Of a stretch of 64,000 bases of DNA, positions 32,915-40,607 are shown piece after piece. Source of the DNA: Microbacterium foliorum (GTDB taxonomy: Bacteria > Actinomycetota > Actinomycetes > Actinomycetales > Microbacteriaceae); contig NZ_CP031425.1 of the NCBI RefSeq assembly GCF_003367705.1, forward strand, positions 496,001 through 560,000. Direction: 5' to 3'. The notes beneath the pieces are model-generated. The model did no database searches, was not told the origin of the DNA, and saw only the letters and a list, made by a program, of their open reading frames with translations. The translations under genes were made by a program, and so were the position numbers. Within the stretch, counting starts at the first letter, position 1. Each line of letters starts with the position of its first letter.

Positions 32915-34281
32915 GCTTCAACACCGAATCGCGCCTGACGCGCACCGCCGCACGCACGAGCACATCCACCCGCACCTCGACGGTGACGCGTTTCGAACGC
33001 ACGCACCGGGGGCCTGTGCGGGGAGCGGTGTTCGGGGCGCGTCGGATGCTGCGCGCCATCGCGCGCGCGGCGAAGGGCACGTTCGCGTGGGTGAACGACA
33101 CCGTCACCACCGCGGGACTGCTCGTCGCCGTGGCCCTCGTGCTGGGGATCGTCGGCGGTCTGCTGCTGGGCTGGGTCGAGGCGTGGGCGGTCGGGACGAT
33201 CGCGGCGGTGCTGCTGATCGCGTGCGTGCCCTTCATCCTGGGTGCCCATGACTACAGCATCCGGCTGGAGCTCGGGCGCGACCGCGTCGTCGCCGGCTCC
33301 GACATCGGCGCGGTGCTCGACGTGCGCAACACCGGCACGAGACTCGCCCTCCCCGGCGTCGTCGACGTGCCCGTCGGCGAGGGCCTCGTCGAGGCGCACG
33401 TTCCGCTGCTGCGTCCCGACGGGCACCACACCGAGCAGCTGACGATCGCCGCGCATCGCCGCGGCATCATCGACGTCGGCCCGATGACGATCACGCGCGG
33501 CGACCCGATCGGCCTGCTGCGTCGCGAGCAGCGGTGGCCCGAGGTGCAGCGCATCCACGTGCACCCCGTCACCGTGCGCATCCCCAGCACGAGCGCCGGC
33601 CTGATCCGCGATCTCGACGGCACCCCCAGCACGAGACTGGTCGACGCCGACCTCTCGTTCCACGCCGTGCGCGAGTACGTCGTCGGCGATTCGCAGCGGC
33701 ACGTGCACTGGAAGTCCACCGCGAAGACCGGCACGCTCATGGTGCGCCAGTACGAGGAGTCGCGGCACGCCCGCATCGCGATCATCCTCGATCTGGCGAC
33801 CGACTCCTACGAGAGCGACGACGAGTTCGAGACCGCGGTGAGCGCCGCCGCATCCCTCGCGCTCCAGGGCGTCAGCGAGGGGCGGGACGTGCTCTTCGTC
33901 GTCAGCGACGAGATCCCCGAGCACTCGCGCAACGAGGTGCTCGCGATCCGCACGCTGCCGACGCTCACCCCGAAGGCGATGCTCGATGCCACATCGACCG
34001 TCGACGCCGCCGACAGCGTGATGCGCATCGAGGCGGTCACCGCCCTGACGGTGCAGTCCTATCCCGACCTGTCGATCGCGTTCCTCGTGACCGGATCGCG
34101 GATGCCGGTCGATCGGCTCCGCCGTTCGGCGATCGCGCTCCCTGCCGCCGTCGAGGCCGTGGCCGTCCGCACCGAACTCGGTCAGGAGCCGACCATGCGC
34201 ACGGCGCGGGAGCTGTCGGTGATGACGCTCGGAGCGCTGGGCGACCTGCCGCAGATGCTCGCCAGAGGAGCGCTGCGATGA
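32911..34281 (+). CDS. DUF58 domain protein with two membrane helices (module A)
   Basis: A 456-residue partner of MoxR. The N-terminal 30 residues are Thr/Arg/Ser-rich, then two membrane helices (about 66-84 and 91-110), then a beta domain and the DUF58 core VVGDSQRHVHWKSTAKTGTL followed by MVRQYEESRHARIAI, and a vWA-like C-terminal half. GTG start overlaps moxR (GTGA) and its TGA overlaps the transglutaminase-like gene (ATGA), so all three are translationally coupled. Probably a membrane-bound MoxR client or adaptor. Confidence 0.92.
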   Translation: MSFNTESRLTRTAARTSTSTRTSTVTRFERTHRGPVRGAVFGARRMLRAIARAAKGTFAWVNDTVTTAGLLVAVALVLGIVGGLLLGWVEAWAVGTIAAVLLIACVPFILGAHDYSIRLELGRDRVVAGSDIGAVLDVRNTGTRLALPGVVDVPVGEGLVEAHVPLLRPDGHHTEQLTIAAHRRGIIDVGPMTITRGDPIGLLRREQRWPEVQRIHVHPVTVRIPSTSAGLIRDLDGTPSTRLVDADLSFHAVREYVVGDSQRHVHWKSTAKTGTLMVRQYEESRHARIAIILDLATDSYESDDEFETAVSAAASLALQGVSEGRDVLFVVSDEIPEHSRNEVLAIRTLPTLTPKAMLDATSTVDAADSVMRIEAVTALTVQSYPDLSIAFLVTGSRMPVDRLRRSAIALPAAVEAVAVRTELGQEPTMRTARELSVMTLGALGDLPQMLARGALR

Positions 34282-36827
34282 GCGCCGGCGCGAGCGCGCG
34301 GGACGCCCTCCGTCGTCTTCGCGAGCTCCTCTCCGCCCTCAACATCTGGGGCCTGGGCTACGTGCTCCTCGGCATCGGTCTGGCCACCTTCGCGGCCTGG
34401 CCCCTGTACGCCGCACCTCGCGCGCTGGTCGTCGGCATCGCGGGCGGGCTGCTCGGCATGCTCGTCGCCGTGGTCTCGCGTGTGCTCCGCTGGAACCTCC
34501 TGATGTCGGCGCTCGTCGCTGCCGGCGTCTACGTGGTCGCGGCCGCGCCGCTCGCCGTGCCCTCCTCCCTGACGTCGATCCCCGCCTTCTTCCTCGGCGT
34601 CCGCGACGCGGTGCTCGGCGTCGCGCTCGGATGGAAGCAGATCCTCACCCTGAACCCGCCGCTCGGCGAGTACCAGGCCGTCCTGGTGCCGCTGCTGGTC
34701 GTCATGCTGTTCGGATCCTTCGCGGCCACGCTGCTCGTGCTGGAGGCCGGTCGACGGGCGGCATGGGCGGTGGCCGTCGTGTCGACCATGAGCGTGTTCG
34801 GCATCGCCTTCGGGCTGATCGGCACGAGCTCGGCGATCACCCTGTGGGGTGTCGCCCTGCCGGCTCCGCGCGAATGGCTGCTCGGCATCTTCGTGTTCCT
34901 CGCCGGACTCGTCTGGCTCATCGGTCGCGCGCGGCTGCGGCGCGCGCAGGCGCTGCGCATCGTCGCCGCGCAGAACGTCACCCGCAGCGCCGCTCCGGTG
35001 TGGCTCGGCATCCGTCGCCATCTGCTCTCGGGGATCCTGCTGATCGTCGCGCTCGTCGCCGGCGTCGCCGTCGTGCCGGCCGCGGCCCAGTGGTCCGACC
35101 GGACGGTCCTGCGCGATGACGTCGAGCCGATGGTGGTCGTGCAGCGGCAGATCAGCCCGCTCAGCACCTACCGCTCCTGGTTCACGACGTCGATGCTCGA
35201 CGAGCCCGTGGTCTCGATCTCGGGTGACACGGGCGATCTCGAGCGCATCCGCATCGCCACGCTCGACGCGTACGACGGAGAGGACTTCCACATCTCGCCC
35301 GACGACCGGTTCAGCCGCCTGCCGCGCACGGCGGCCCCCGGCGCGGGGCGGCTCTCGCTCGAATTCACGGTGGGCGAGGCCTACCGCGGCATCTGGGTGC
35401 CGGCGCCCCGCGGGCTCGCGCAGGCTCCGACCTTCGAGGGCGAGCGCGCCGAGAAGCTCGCCGACGGCTTCCACGTCGATGACGAGGGCGACACCGCCAT
35501 CACCATCGCCGAGACGCCCGACGGGCGCGAGGGTCTCGAGCCGGGGGACCGCTACGGGGTGCTGGTGGACGCACCCGGCGAGACGCCGGCGCTGGCCGAC
35601 GTGCGCGGGGGCGATTCGCTTCTCGACAGCGAGGCCTACCCGGCGCTCGCCGAGTGGGCGACCATGCAGGAGCAGCCGCGCACCGGTGCCGGCTATCTCG
35701 AGGTCATCGACCGGCTCAGGGCCCGCGGCTACCTCTCGCACGCCCTTCTCGAGGACGAACAGGCCGCAGGGTGGATCTCGTCTCTGAAGAGCGCGGGGGG
35801 ATACTCCTTCGCCCCCACCTATGCGGGGCACTCCGCGTCGCGGATCGAGGAGCTCTTCACATCGCTCGTCGACCAGGAGCGACGGGCGGGGGAGGACGCC
35901 GACCCCAAGATGCTGGTCGCCGCGGTCGGCGACGACGAGCAGTTCGCCGTCGCGGCGGCACTTCTCGCGGAGCTCTGGGGCCTCGAGTCCCGGGTCGTTC
36001 TCGGAGCGCGTCTTCCCGCTGCCGAGGAGGTCCCCGGCATCCCCGCCTGCGACACCGAATGCACGGGCGCGAACATGACCGCATGGGTGGAGGTGCGGTC
36101 GTCGGGCAGCGACTGGACGGCCGTCGACGTCACGCCCCAGTTCGCGCTGCTGCCGAGCACGATCACCGAGGGGGAGCAGCTCCCCGAGCATCCGACCGTC
36201 CCCGAGCAGCTGCGCTCGGAGGCGCTCGATCCGCCTCAGGCGCAGAGCGATTCGCGCAACACCGATGCGCCGCCGGAAGAAGTCGATTCGGGCACCTTCG
36301 CCTCTCTGCTCGCCATCGCACGCGTCGTGGGGCTCAGTCTGCTCGCGCTGCTGCTTCTGGTGCTGCCGTTGCTGGTGGTGGTGGTGGCCAAGAACATCCG
36401 CCAGCGCTCGCGCCGTCTGGCGGGCGACCCGGAATCACGACTCGTGGGCGCATGGGAGGAGCTCGTCGACGTGTACGCCGATGACGAGCGCCCGACGCCC
36501 TGGTTCGGAACCCGCGTGCAGGCGGCGGCCGCCGTCGACCGCGAGGCGGCCACGCGACTGGCAGAGCTCGTCGATCAGGGCGTCTTCGCCCCGCACCCGC
36601 CCACGGAGGCGGACGCCGACGCCGCGTGGACGATCGTCGATGAGGAGCGCTCGGCGATCGCCGAGCGTCGCACTCGCTGGCAGAACGTGCGCTCGCGCCT
36701 GCGTCTGCGCTCGTTCCTGGCCCGGGTGGCGCCTCGACGCGCGCGCGCATCCTCGGACGATCGGCTCGCAGTCGGTACGCTCGCAGTGGCCGGCGCAGGC
36801 GCAGGCAGGCAGGAGGAAGACGGATGA
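34278..36827 (+). CDS. Transglutaminase-like membrane protein lacking the catalytic Cys (module A)
   Basis: An 849-residue protein: several N-terminal membrane helices (about 15-240), an extracytoplasmic region, a transglutaminase-like core (about 545-615), one further helix (about 674-704) and a basic cytosolic tail. In active papain-fold transglutaminases the core begins G-x-Cys-x-Q-[YF]-A. Here it reads GDDEQFA with Asp553 where the Cys should be, and the His motif HAWVEV is MTAWVEV with Thr601 in place of His. The Asp of the triad is kept (TAVDVTP). The fold looks intact but the enzyme should be inactive as a Cys transferase, so a binding or structural role is inferred. Coupled both ways by ATGA overlaps. 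Confidence 0.88.
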   Translation: MSAGASARDALRRLRELLSALNIWGLGYVLLGIGLATFAAWPLYAAPRALVVGIAGGLLGMLVAVVSRVLRWNLLMSALVAAGVYVVAAAPLAVPSSLTSIPAFFLGVRDAVLGVALGWKQILTLNPPLGEYQAVLVPLLVVMLFGSFAATLLVLEAGRRAAWAVAVVSTMSVFGIAFGLIGTSSAITLWGVALPAPREWLLGIFVFLAGLVWLIGRARLRRAQALRIVAAQNVTRSAAPVWLGIRRHLLSGILLIVALVAGVAVVPAAAQWSDRTVLRDDVEPMVVVQRQISPLSTYRSWFTTSMLDEPVVSISGDTGDLERIRIATLDAYDGEDFHISPDDRFSRLPRTAAPGAGRLSLEFTVGEAYRGIWVPAPRGLAQAPTFEGERAEKLADGFHVDDEGDTAITIAETPDGREGLEPGDRYGVLVDAPGETPALADVRGGDSLLDSEAYPALAEWATMQEQPRTGAGYLEVIDRLRARGYLSHALLEDEQAAGWISSLKSAGGYSFAPTYAGHSASRIEELFTSLVDQERRAGEDADPKMLVAAVGDDEQFAVAAALLAELWGLESRVVLGARLPAAEEVPGIPACDTECTGANMTAWVEVRSSGSDWTAVDVTPQFALLPSTITEGEQLPEHPTVPEQLRSEALDPPQAQSDSRNTDAPPEEVDSGTFASLLAIARVVGLSLLALLLLVLPLLVVVVAKNIRQRSRRLAGDPESRLVGAWEELVDVYADDERPTPWFGTRVQAAAAVDREAATRLAELVDQGVFAPHPPTEADADAAWTIVDEERSAIAERRTRWQNVRSRLRLRSFLARVAPRRARASSDDRLAVGTLAVAGAGAGRQEEDG

Positions 36828-38860
36828 ACGAGGTCGCAGACCGGGTGCAGCTGGCGGTGGACGGGGCGGGGCCCGCTGTTCTCACGACGCTCGTCGCCGT
36901 ACTGGGCGTGGGGGCACTCCTGGGCCTCGCGTTCTACGTCTGGTACGCGCTCGCGTTGTCGAAGCTGTTCGCGCGCCTCGGCGTCGAGGGCTGGAAGGGC
37001 TGGGTCCCGATCCTCAACGAGGCGACGATCCTCACGCTCGGCGGCAAGCCCGCGTGGAACGTCGTCTTCTACTTCATCCCGATCGTGCAGATCTACGGCC
37101 TCATCGTGAAGATCCAGGCCGTCCACGGCATCAACGGCCGCTTCGGGCGAGGGGCAGGATCCACGGTGCTCGCCGTGCTGCTGCCGCCGGTGTGGGCATC
37201 GATCCTGGCCTGGGGCGCTCCGCCCTACCCCGAGGGCGACAGGCTCGCCGCGCTGCAGCCCGGCCCGCGCCGTCAGGGCCAGCCGCAGGACGCGCCGCCG
37301 CACGATTCCTCGAAGGGCTATCTCGCCCCTCCGATCCTCCCGCCGGGCGGCGAGAGCGCACACGGCGAGCCGGCCTCGTTCGCCCCGGCTGCTCCGGCGG
37401 CTGCGGCTCCCCCCGCCTTCGTCTCCCCGCCACCGGCGATGCCGAACTTCGAGAGGCCGGCGACGGCGTCCACGCCGGCCGCCCCGCAGGCTGCGCCGAC
37501 GTTCGCACCGCCGGCACCGCCCGCTGCCCCGGCCGCCCCACCGGCGGCCCCGACTCTCGCGACGCAGGCACCGAGTTTCGCACCGCCGGCACCGGCATCC
37601 CCGTCGGTCGCACCCGGGTTCCCTCCCGTGGATGCGCCCGCACCCGCGCCCGCATATCCGGATGCGCCGGTTCCCTCTGCCGTCGACGCCGCCCCGGCCT
37701 CCCTGATCGTCGGGGTGCCCGGCGTCGAGCGCGCCGAGCCCGCGGAGTCCGCTGCGCCTCCGGCGTCTTCTGCGCCCCCGGTGTCTCCTGCGCCCCCGGT
37801 GTCATCTGCGCCCCCGGTCTCTCCGTCGATCGCTCCGACCGCGGCGCATGACGTCGACGGCCTCCCCGGAGCGGCCGAGGAGGCCTCCGACCCCGTTCTG
37901 GAGACGCTTCCTCAGCCGCCCGCGCGAGCAGCGGGTGCGGCCGAGGAGCCCGCCGCGCCGACCACCCACGCGGGAACCTCCGACGATCCGCACGTCAGCG
38001 CCGGTTCGCTGCCCGATCGTCTGGGAGCGGCCCCCGCGCCCGACGCTCGCGCACCGCGATTCACTGCACCGGCACCCGTCCCGGTCGTCCTGCCGGTGCC
38101 GGAGCCTTCGCGCCCGTCACCCGCGTTCGCCGAGATCGATCCGCACACCGATGCGGAGATCGACATCGATCAGACCCTGTCCGGCGACGCCCCGCTGTCG
38201 CCCGCCCCGGTCTCGCCCGCCCCGGTCGTGAACACGTTCGATCCGCCGGTTCCGGTCGTGAACACGTTCGATCCGCCGGTTCCGGACCCGGTCGATCCGC
38301 CGGCCCCGGCCCCCGCCCCGGTCGTGGACGCGTTCGATCGACCGGCCCCGGTCGCCGACACGGTCGATCCGCCGGTACAGGCCCCCGCAACCGGCATCCA
38401 GCCCGTGCCGGTGGTGTCGGCCCCCCCGCTCACGCAGCCGCCGTCTCCGGTCGAGTTCGCCGCTCCCGGCGCGGATGCCGACGACGATGACGACGACTTC
38501 GAGGCGACGGTCGTCGTGTCGCGTCGACGCGGCGTGCGGCGGGTGCTCGTGCTCGACGACGGCCGCTCGTTCGCCCTGTCGGCGACGAGCGTCGTGATCG
38601 GTCGCAATCCGACCGGGGAGCCGGGCGAGCAGCGCCTGGCGATCGCCGACAGCACCCGCACGCTCTCGAAGACGCACGCGCGCCTGATCGTGCAGGCCGA
38701 CGAGTGGCGCCTCACCGACCTGCACTCCACGAACGGCGTGGTGGTCGTCGCGGATGACGGCGCCGAGACGCTGCTCGATCCCGGTGAGAGCGTGATCGGC
38801 GCCGGACGTTTCGTCCTCGGCGAAGTCGGCATGCACGTCGAGGTGGGGACCGATTCGTGA
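36824..38860 (+). CDS. DUF5684 membrane domain fused to a C-terminal FHA domain (module A)
   Basis: A 678-residue protein. Residues about 18-125 hold three to four membrane helices of DUF5684 type (FARLGVEGWKGWVPILNEAT, IQAVHGINGRFGRGAG). A roughly 400-residue Pro/Ala/Val-rich linker with short repeats follows. The end (about 570-678) is an FHA domain with the phosphothreonine-binding residues GRNP, SKTHARL and LHSTNGV. Just before it is FEATVVVSRRR, a kinase-site-like Thr motif at the place where GarA-type proteins carry their switch Thr. ATG has AGGAGG upstream and overlaps the previous stop. Probably a membrane scaffold reading phosphothreonine made by the module kinases. Confidence 0.88.
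   Translation: MNEVADRVQLAVDGAGPAVLTTLVAVLGVGALLGLAFYVWYALALSKLFARLGVEGWKGWVPILNEATILTLGGKPAWNVVFYFIPIVQIYGLIVKIQAVHGINGRFGRGAGSTVLAVLLPPVWASILAWGAPPYPEGDRLAALQPGPRRQGQPQDAPPHDSSKGYLAPPILPPGGESAHGEPASFAPAAPAAAAPPAFVSPPPAMPNFERPATASTPAAPQAAPTFAPPAPPAAPAAPPAAPTLATQAPSFAPPAPASPSVAPGFPPVDAPAPAPAYPDAPVPSAVDAAPASLIVGVPGVERAEPAESAAPPASSAPPVSPAPPVSSAPPVSPSIAPTAAHDVDGLPGAAEEASDPVLETLPQPPARAAGAAEEPAAPTTHAGTSDDPHVSAGSLPDRLGAAPAPDARAPRFTAPAPVPVVLPVPEPSRPSPAFAEIDPHTDAEIDIDQTLSGDAPLSPAPVSPAPVVNTFDPPVPVVNTFDPPVPDPVDPPAPAPAPVVDAFDRPAPVADTVDPPVQAPATGIQPVPVVSAPPLTQPPSPVEFAAPGADADDDDDDFEATVVVSRRRGVRRVLVLDDGRSFALSATSVVIGRNPTGEPGEQRLAIADSTRTLSKTHARLIVQADEWRLTDLHSTNGVVVVADDGAETLLDPGESVIGAGRFVLGEVGMHVEVGTDS
38222..38281 (+). 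repeat. 30-bp tandem duplication in the Pro-rich linker
   Basis: Two exact copies, 38222-38251 and 38252-38281, encoding PVVNTFDPPV twice, followed by degenerate copies (PVVDAFDRPA, PVADTVDPPV). Typical slippage-prone linker repeat. Confidence 0.8.
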
Positions 38861-39687
38861 CAACCTCCGCTGTCGTCCTCAACGTCGCCGCACTGACCGA
38901 CATCGGTCTGACGCGCGCGATGAACGAGGATTCCGTGCTCGCGGCATCGCCGGTGTTCCTGGTAGCCGACGGCATGGGCGGCCACGACGCGGGTGACAAG
39001 GCGAGCGCCGCCGTGGTCGCGGCGTTCGCGCCCCTGGTCGGCACCGAGGTGACCACCGCCGAGATCGGCGCGGCCCTCGCGCGCGCGAACGAGACCGTCG
39101 AGGCGATCGCCTCTCAGCACTCGCGCGGCGCGGGAAGCACCCTCGCCGCCGTGGCGCTGGTCGAGCACGACGGCATGCCGCACTGGCTCGTGTTCAACGT
39201 GGGTGACTCGCGCGTGTACCGGCTCTTCGCCAACGAGCTCGATCAGCTCACCGTCGACCACTCATTGGGGCAGGAGCTGGTCGACGCCGGGGAGATGCGG
39301 CCCGAAGACCTCGCCGGATTCGCCCAGCGCAACGTCATCACGCGGGCCATCGGAGCCTCCGACAACATCGCCGACAGCTGGCTGGTCCCGGTGATCGACG
39401 GCGAGCGGCTGCTGCTGTGCTCCGACGGGTTGAGCGGAGAGGTGGGCGACGAGAGCATCCGCGCGACCCTGACGATGGCGGGGCGCCCCGAGACGGCGGC
39501 CGCCGCGCTCGTGCGCCGAGCGAAGCAGTCCGGTGGACGTGACAACATCACCGTGATCGTGATCGACGTGGTCTCGGGCGGGCTGCGCGGGGGATCCGTC
39601 GACTCGACCGACAGCCGCCGATCCATGTCGATCCACACCGAGACGATGCTCGAAGGCACGACGGTTCCGGCGAGGGGGCGTCGCTGA
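38857..39687 (+). CDS. PP2C-family Ser/Thr protein phosphatase (module A)
   Basis: A 276-residue soluble PPM/PP2C phosphatase. Metal-binding motifs are complete: NEDSVLA, VADGMGGHDAGDKAS, VGDSRVYRL, LLCSDGLSGEV and GRDNITVIV. It would reverse phosphorylation by the module kinases. The last 20 residues after the domain carry two Thr motifs (SIHTETMLEGTTVPARGRR) that look like phosphorylation sites. GTG start overlaps the FHA gene by 4 nt; the next gene begins 1 nt after its stop. The paralogue in module B is at 52903. Confidence 0.95.
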   Translation: MTTSAVVLNVAALTDIGLTRAMNEDSVLAASPVFLVADGMGGHDAGDKASAAVVAAFAPLVGTEVTTAEIGAALARANETVEAIASQHSRGAGSTLAAVALVEHDGMPHWLVFNVGDSRVYRLFANELDQLTVDHSLGQELVDAGEMRPEDLAGFAQRNVITRAIGASDNIADSWLVPVIDGERLLLCSDGLSGEVGDESIRATLTMAGRPETAAAALVRRAKQSGGRDNITVIVIDVVSGGLRGGSVDSTDSRRSMSIHTETMLEGTTVPARGRR

Positions 39688-39688
39688 C

Positions 39689-40456
39689 ATGGTCGATCAC
39701 GACGACCCGGTCGAGGAGACCGTCATGCTCACCCGACGCGCGCACCGGTCGCGGCGGTCGGCTGCGGCGCCGATCGATCCGCCGGCGGTCGAGGGCGCGG
39801 GCGCGGGACCGGATGCGGATGCGGCAGACGACGCCGTCGACGACCGCACGATCGCGGTTCCCCGCGCGGATCCGGCAGACGGCACCGTCGACGACCGCAC
39901 GATCGCGGTTCCCCGTGAGCGCGCGCAGGCCGTGGAAGACCAGACGGTCGTGGTCGCGCGACGGCGGTCTGCGGGCGATGGTCCCGCTCCCGCCACGGGG
40001 CCGGAGGACCTGGAGGACCACACGGTGGTCGTCGACCGGACGGCGGATGCGGCTGCGCCCACCCGTGAGCCCGTCGAGGACGCGGAGGACGCGGACGACC
40101 ACACCGTCGCGGTGGGTCGCGCGCTGCGGCCGCCGGCATCCGGTCCGCTCACGCACCACGTCGGCCACGACGCCGATGCCGAAGACCTCGACGCGACGAT
40201 TCCCGCCGCACCCGCTCGACGGGTCGAGATGGAGCCGCTGCCCGCCATCTACAAGCCGCGCCCTGCCCCGCTGCGTCCGTCGCGTCCGCCGAAGGTCGAG
40301 GGCGGGGCCGCCCCCACCCGGGTGGTCGACGACGAGGCCGCGTCGGTCTCGCGCGCCGCGCGACGCACCAGCATCCGGGTGCTGGCCGCCCTTGCCGCAG
40401 CCTGCGTGGTGTCGGTGTGCGGACTGGTCGCCCTGGCTCTCGTCGTCTTCACCTGA
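39689..40456 (+). CDS. Membrane protein with an array of acidic-Thr-Ile/Val motifs (module A)
   Basis: A 255-residue protein I do not recognise from any family. The acidic, disordered-looking N-terminal 225 residues hold a recurring motif, two acidic residues, one variable residue, Thr, then hydrophobic residues: Thr11 (EETVML), Thr54 and Thr71 (DDRTIAV), Thr86 (EDQTVVV), Thr112 (EDHTVVV), Thr139 (DDHTVAV), Thr170 (DLDATIP). A basic stretch and one membrane helix (about 229-254) end the protein, so the array is cytosolic if the tail is the anchor. Acidic before and hydrophobic after Thr is the preference known for mycobacterial Hanks kinases. It probably serves as a multi-site kinase substrate and FHA docking platform; inference. 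It starts 1 nt after the PP2C stop and ends module A. Confidence 0.75.
   Translation: MVDHDDPVEETVMLTRRAHRSRRSAAAPIDPPAVEGAGAGPDADAADDAVDDRTIAVPRADPADGTVDDRTIAVPRERAQAVEDQTVVVARRRSAGDGPAPATGPEDLEDHTVVVDRTADAAAPTREPVEDAEDADDHTVAVGRALRPPASGPLTHHVGHDADAEDLDATIPAAPARRVEMEPLPAIYKPRPAPLRPSRPPKVEGGAAPTRVVDDEAASVSRAARRTSIRVLAALAAACVVSVCGLVALALVVFT
39835..39915 (+). repeat. 51-bp offset direct repeat encoding the DDRTIAVPR motif twice
   Basis: A 30-bp sequence beginning CGTCGACGACCGCACGATCG occurs at 39835-39864 and 39886-39915, offset 51 bp (17 codons). The identity at DNA level marks a recent internal duplication of a Thr-motif unit. Confidence 0.8.
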
Positions 40457-40493
40457 CGGCGTCGCCGTCCACCGGAGTCGTCGCCCTCGTCGT

Positions 40494-40507
40494 GGGCAGA
40501 ACTGCCC
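40494..40507. promoter_or_regulatory. Palindrome ahead of the module B promoter
   Basis: GGGCAGAACTGCCC (6-bp arms, 2-bp centre) ends 24 bp before the -10 of the giant module B gene. It could be an operator or the stem of a small hairpin. Weak evidence. Confidence 0.3.
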
Positions 40508-40531
40508 ATCGGCGCTGACGCGGACGCCGGT

Positions 40532-40537
40532 TAGACT
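40532..40537 (+). promoter_or_regulatory. -10 element for module B
   Basis: TAGACT (40532-40537) lies 70 nt ahead of the ATG at 40608, which has its own ribosome site (GGGGGAGAG). It is the only clear promoter element in the 151-nt gap between module A and module B. No good -35 is seen. Confidence 0.45.
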
Positions 40538-40607
40538 CATGTGATGCGCTGCCCTGCCCGTCGATCGGGACGGACGGATGAGAGAGCGCGCGGGGGAGAG
40601 ATCCGGC

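Noticed and set aside
33534..34277. In-frame upstream extension of the module A transglutaminase-like gene
   Set aside because: It overlaps the DUF58 coding region and is Arg/Ala-rich without domains; ATG 34278 in an ATGA overlap fits the operon.
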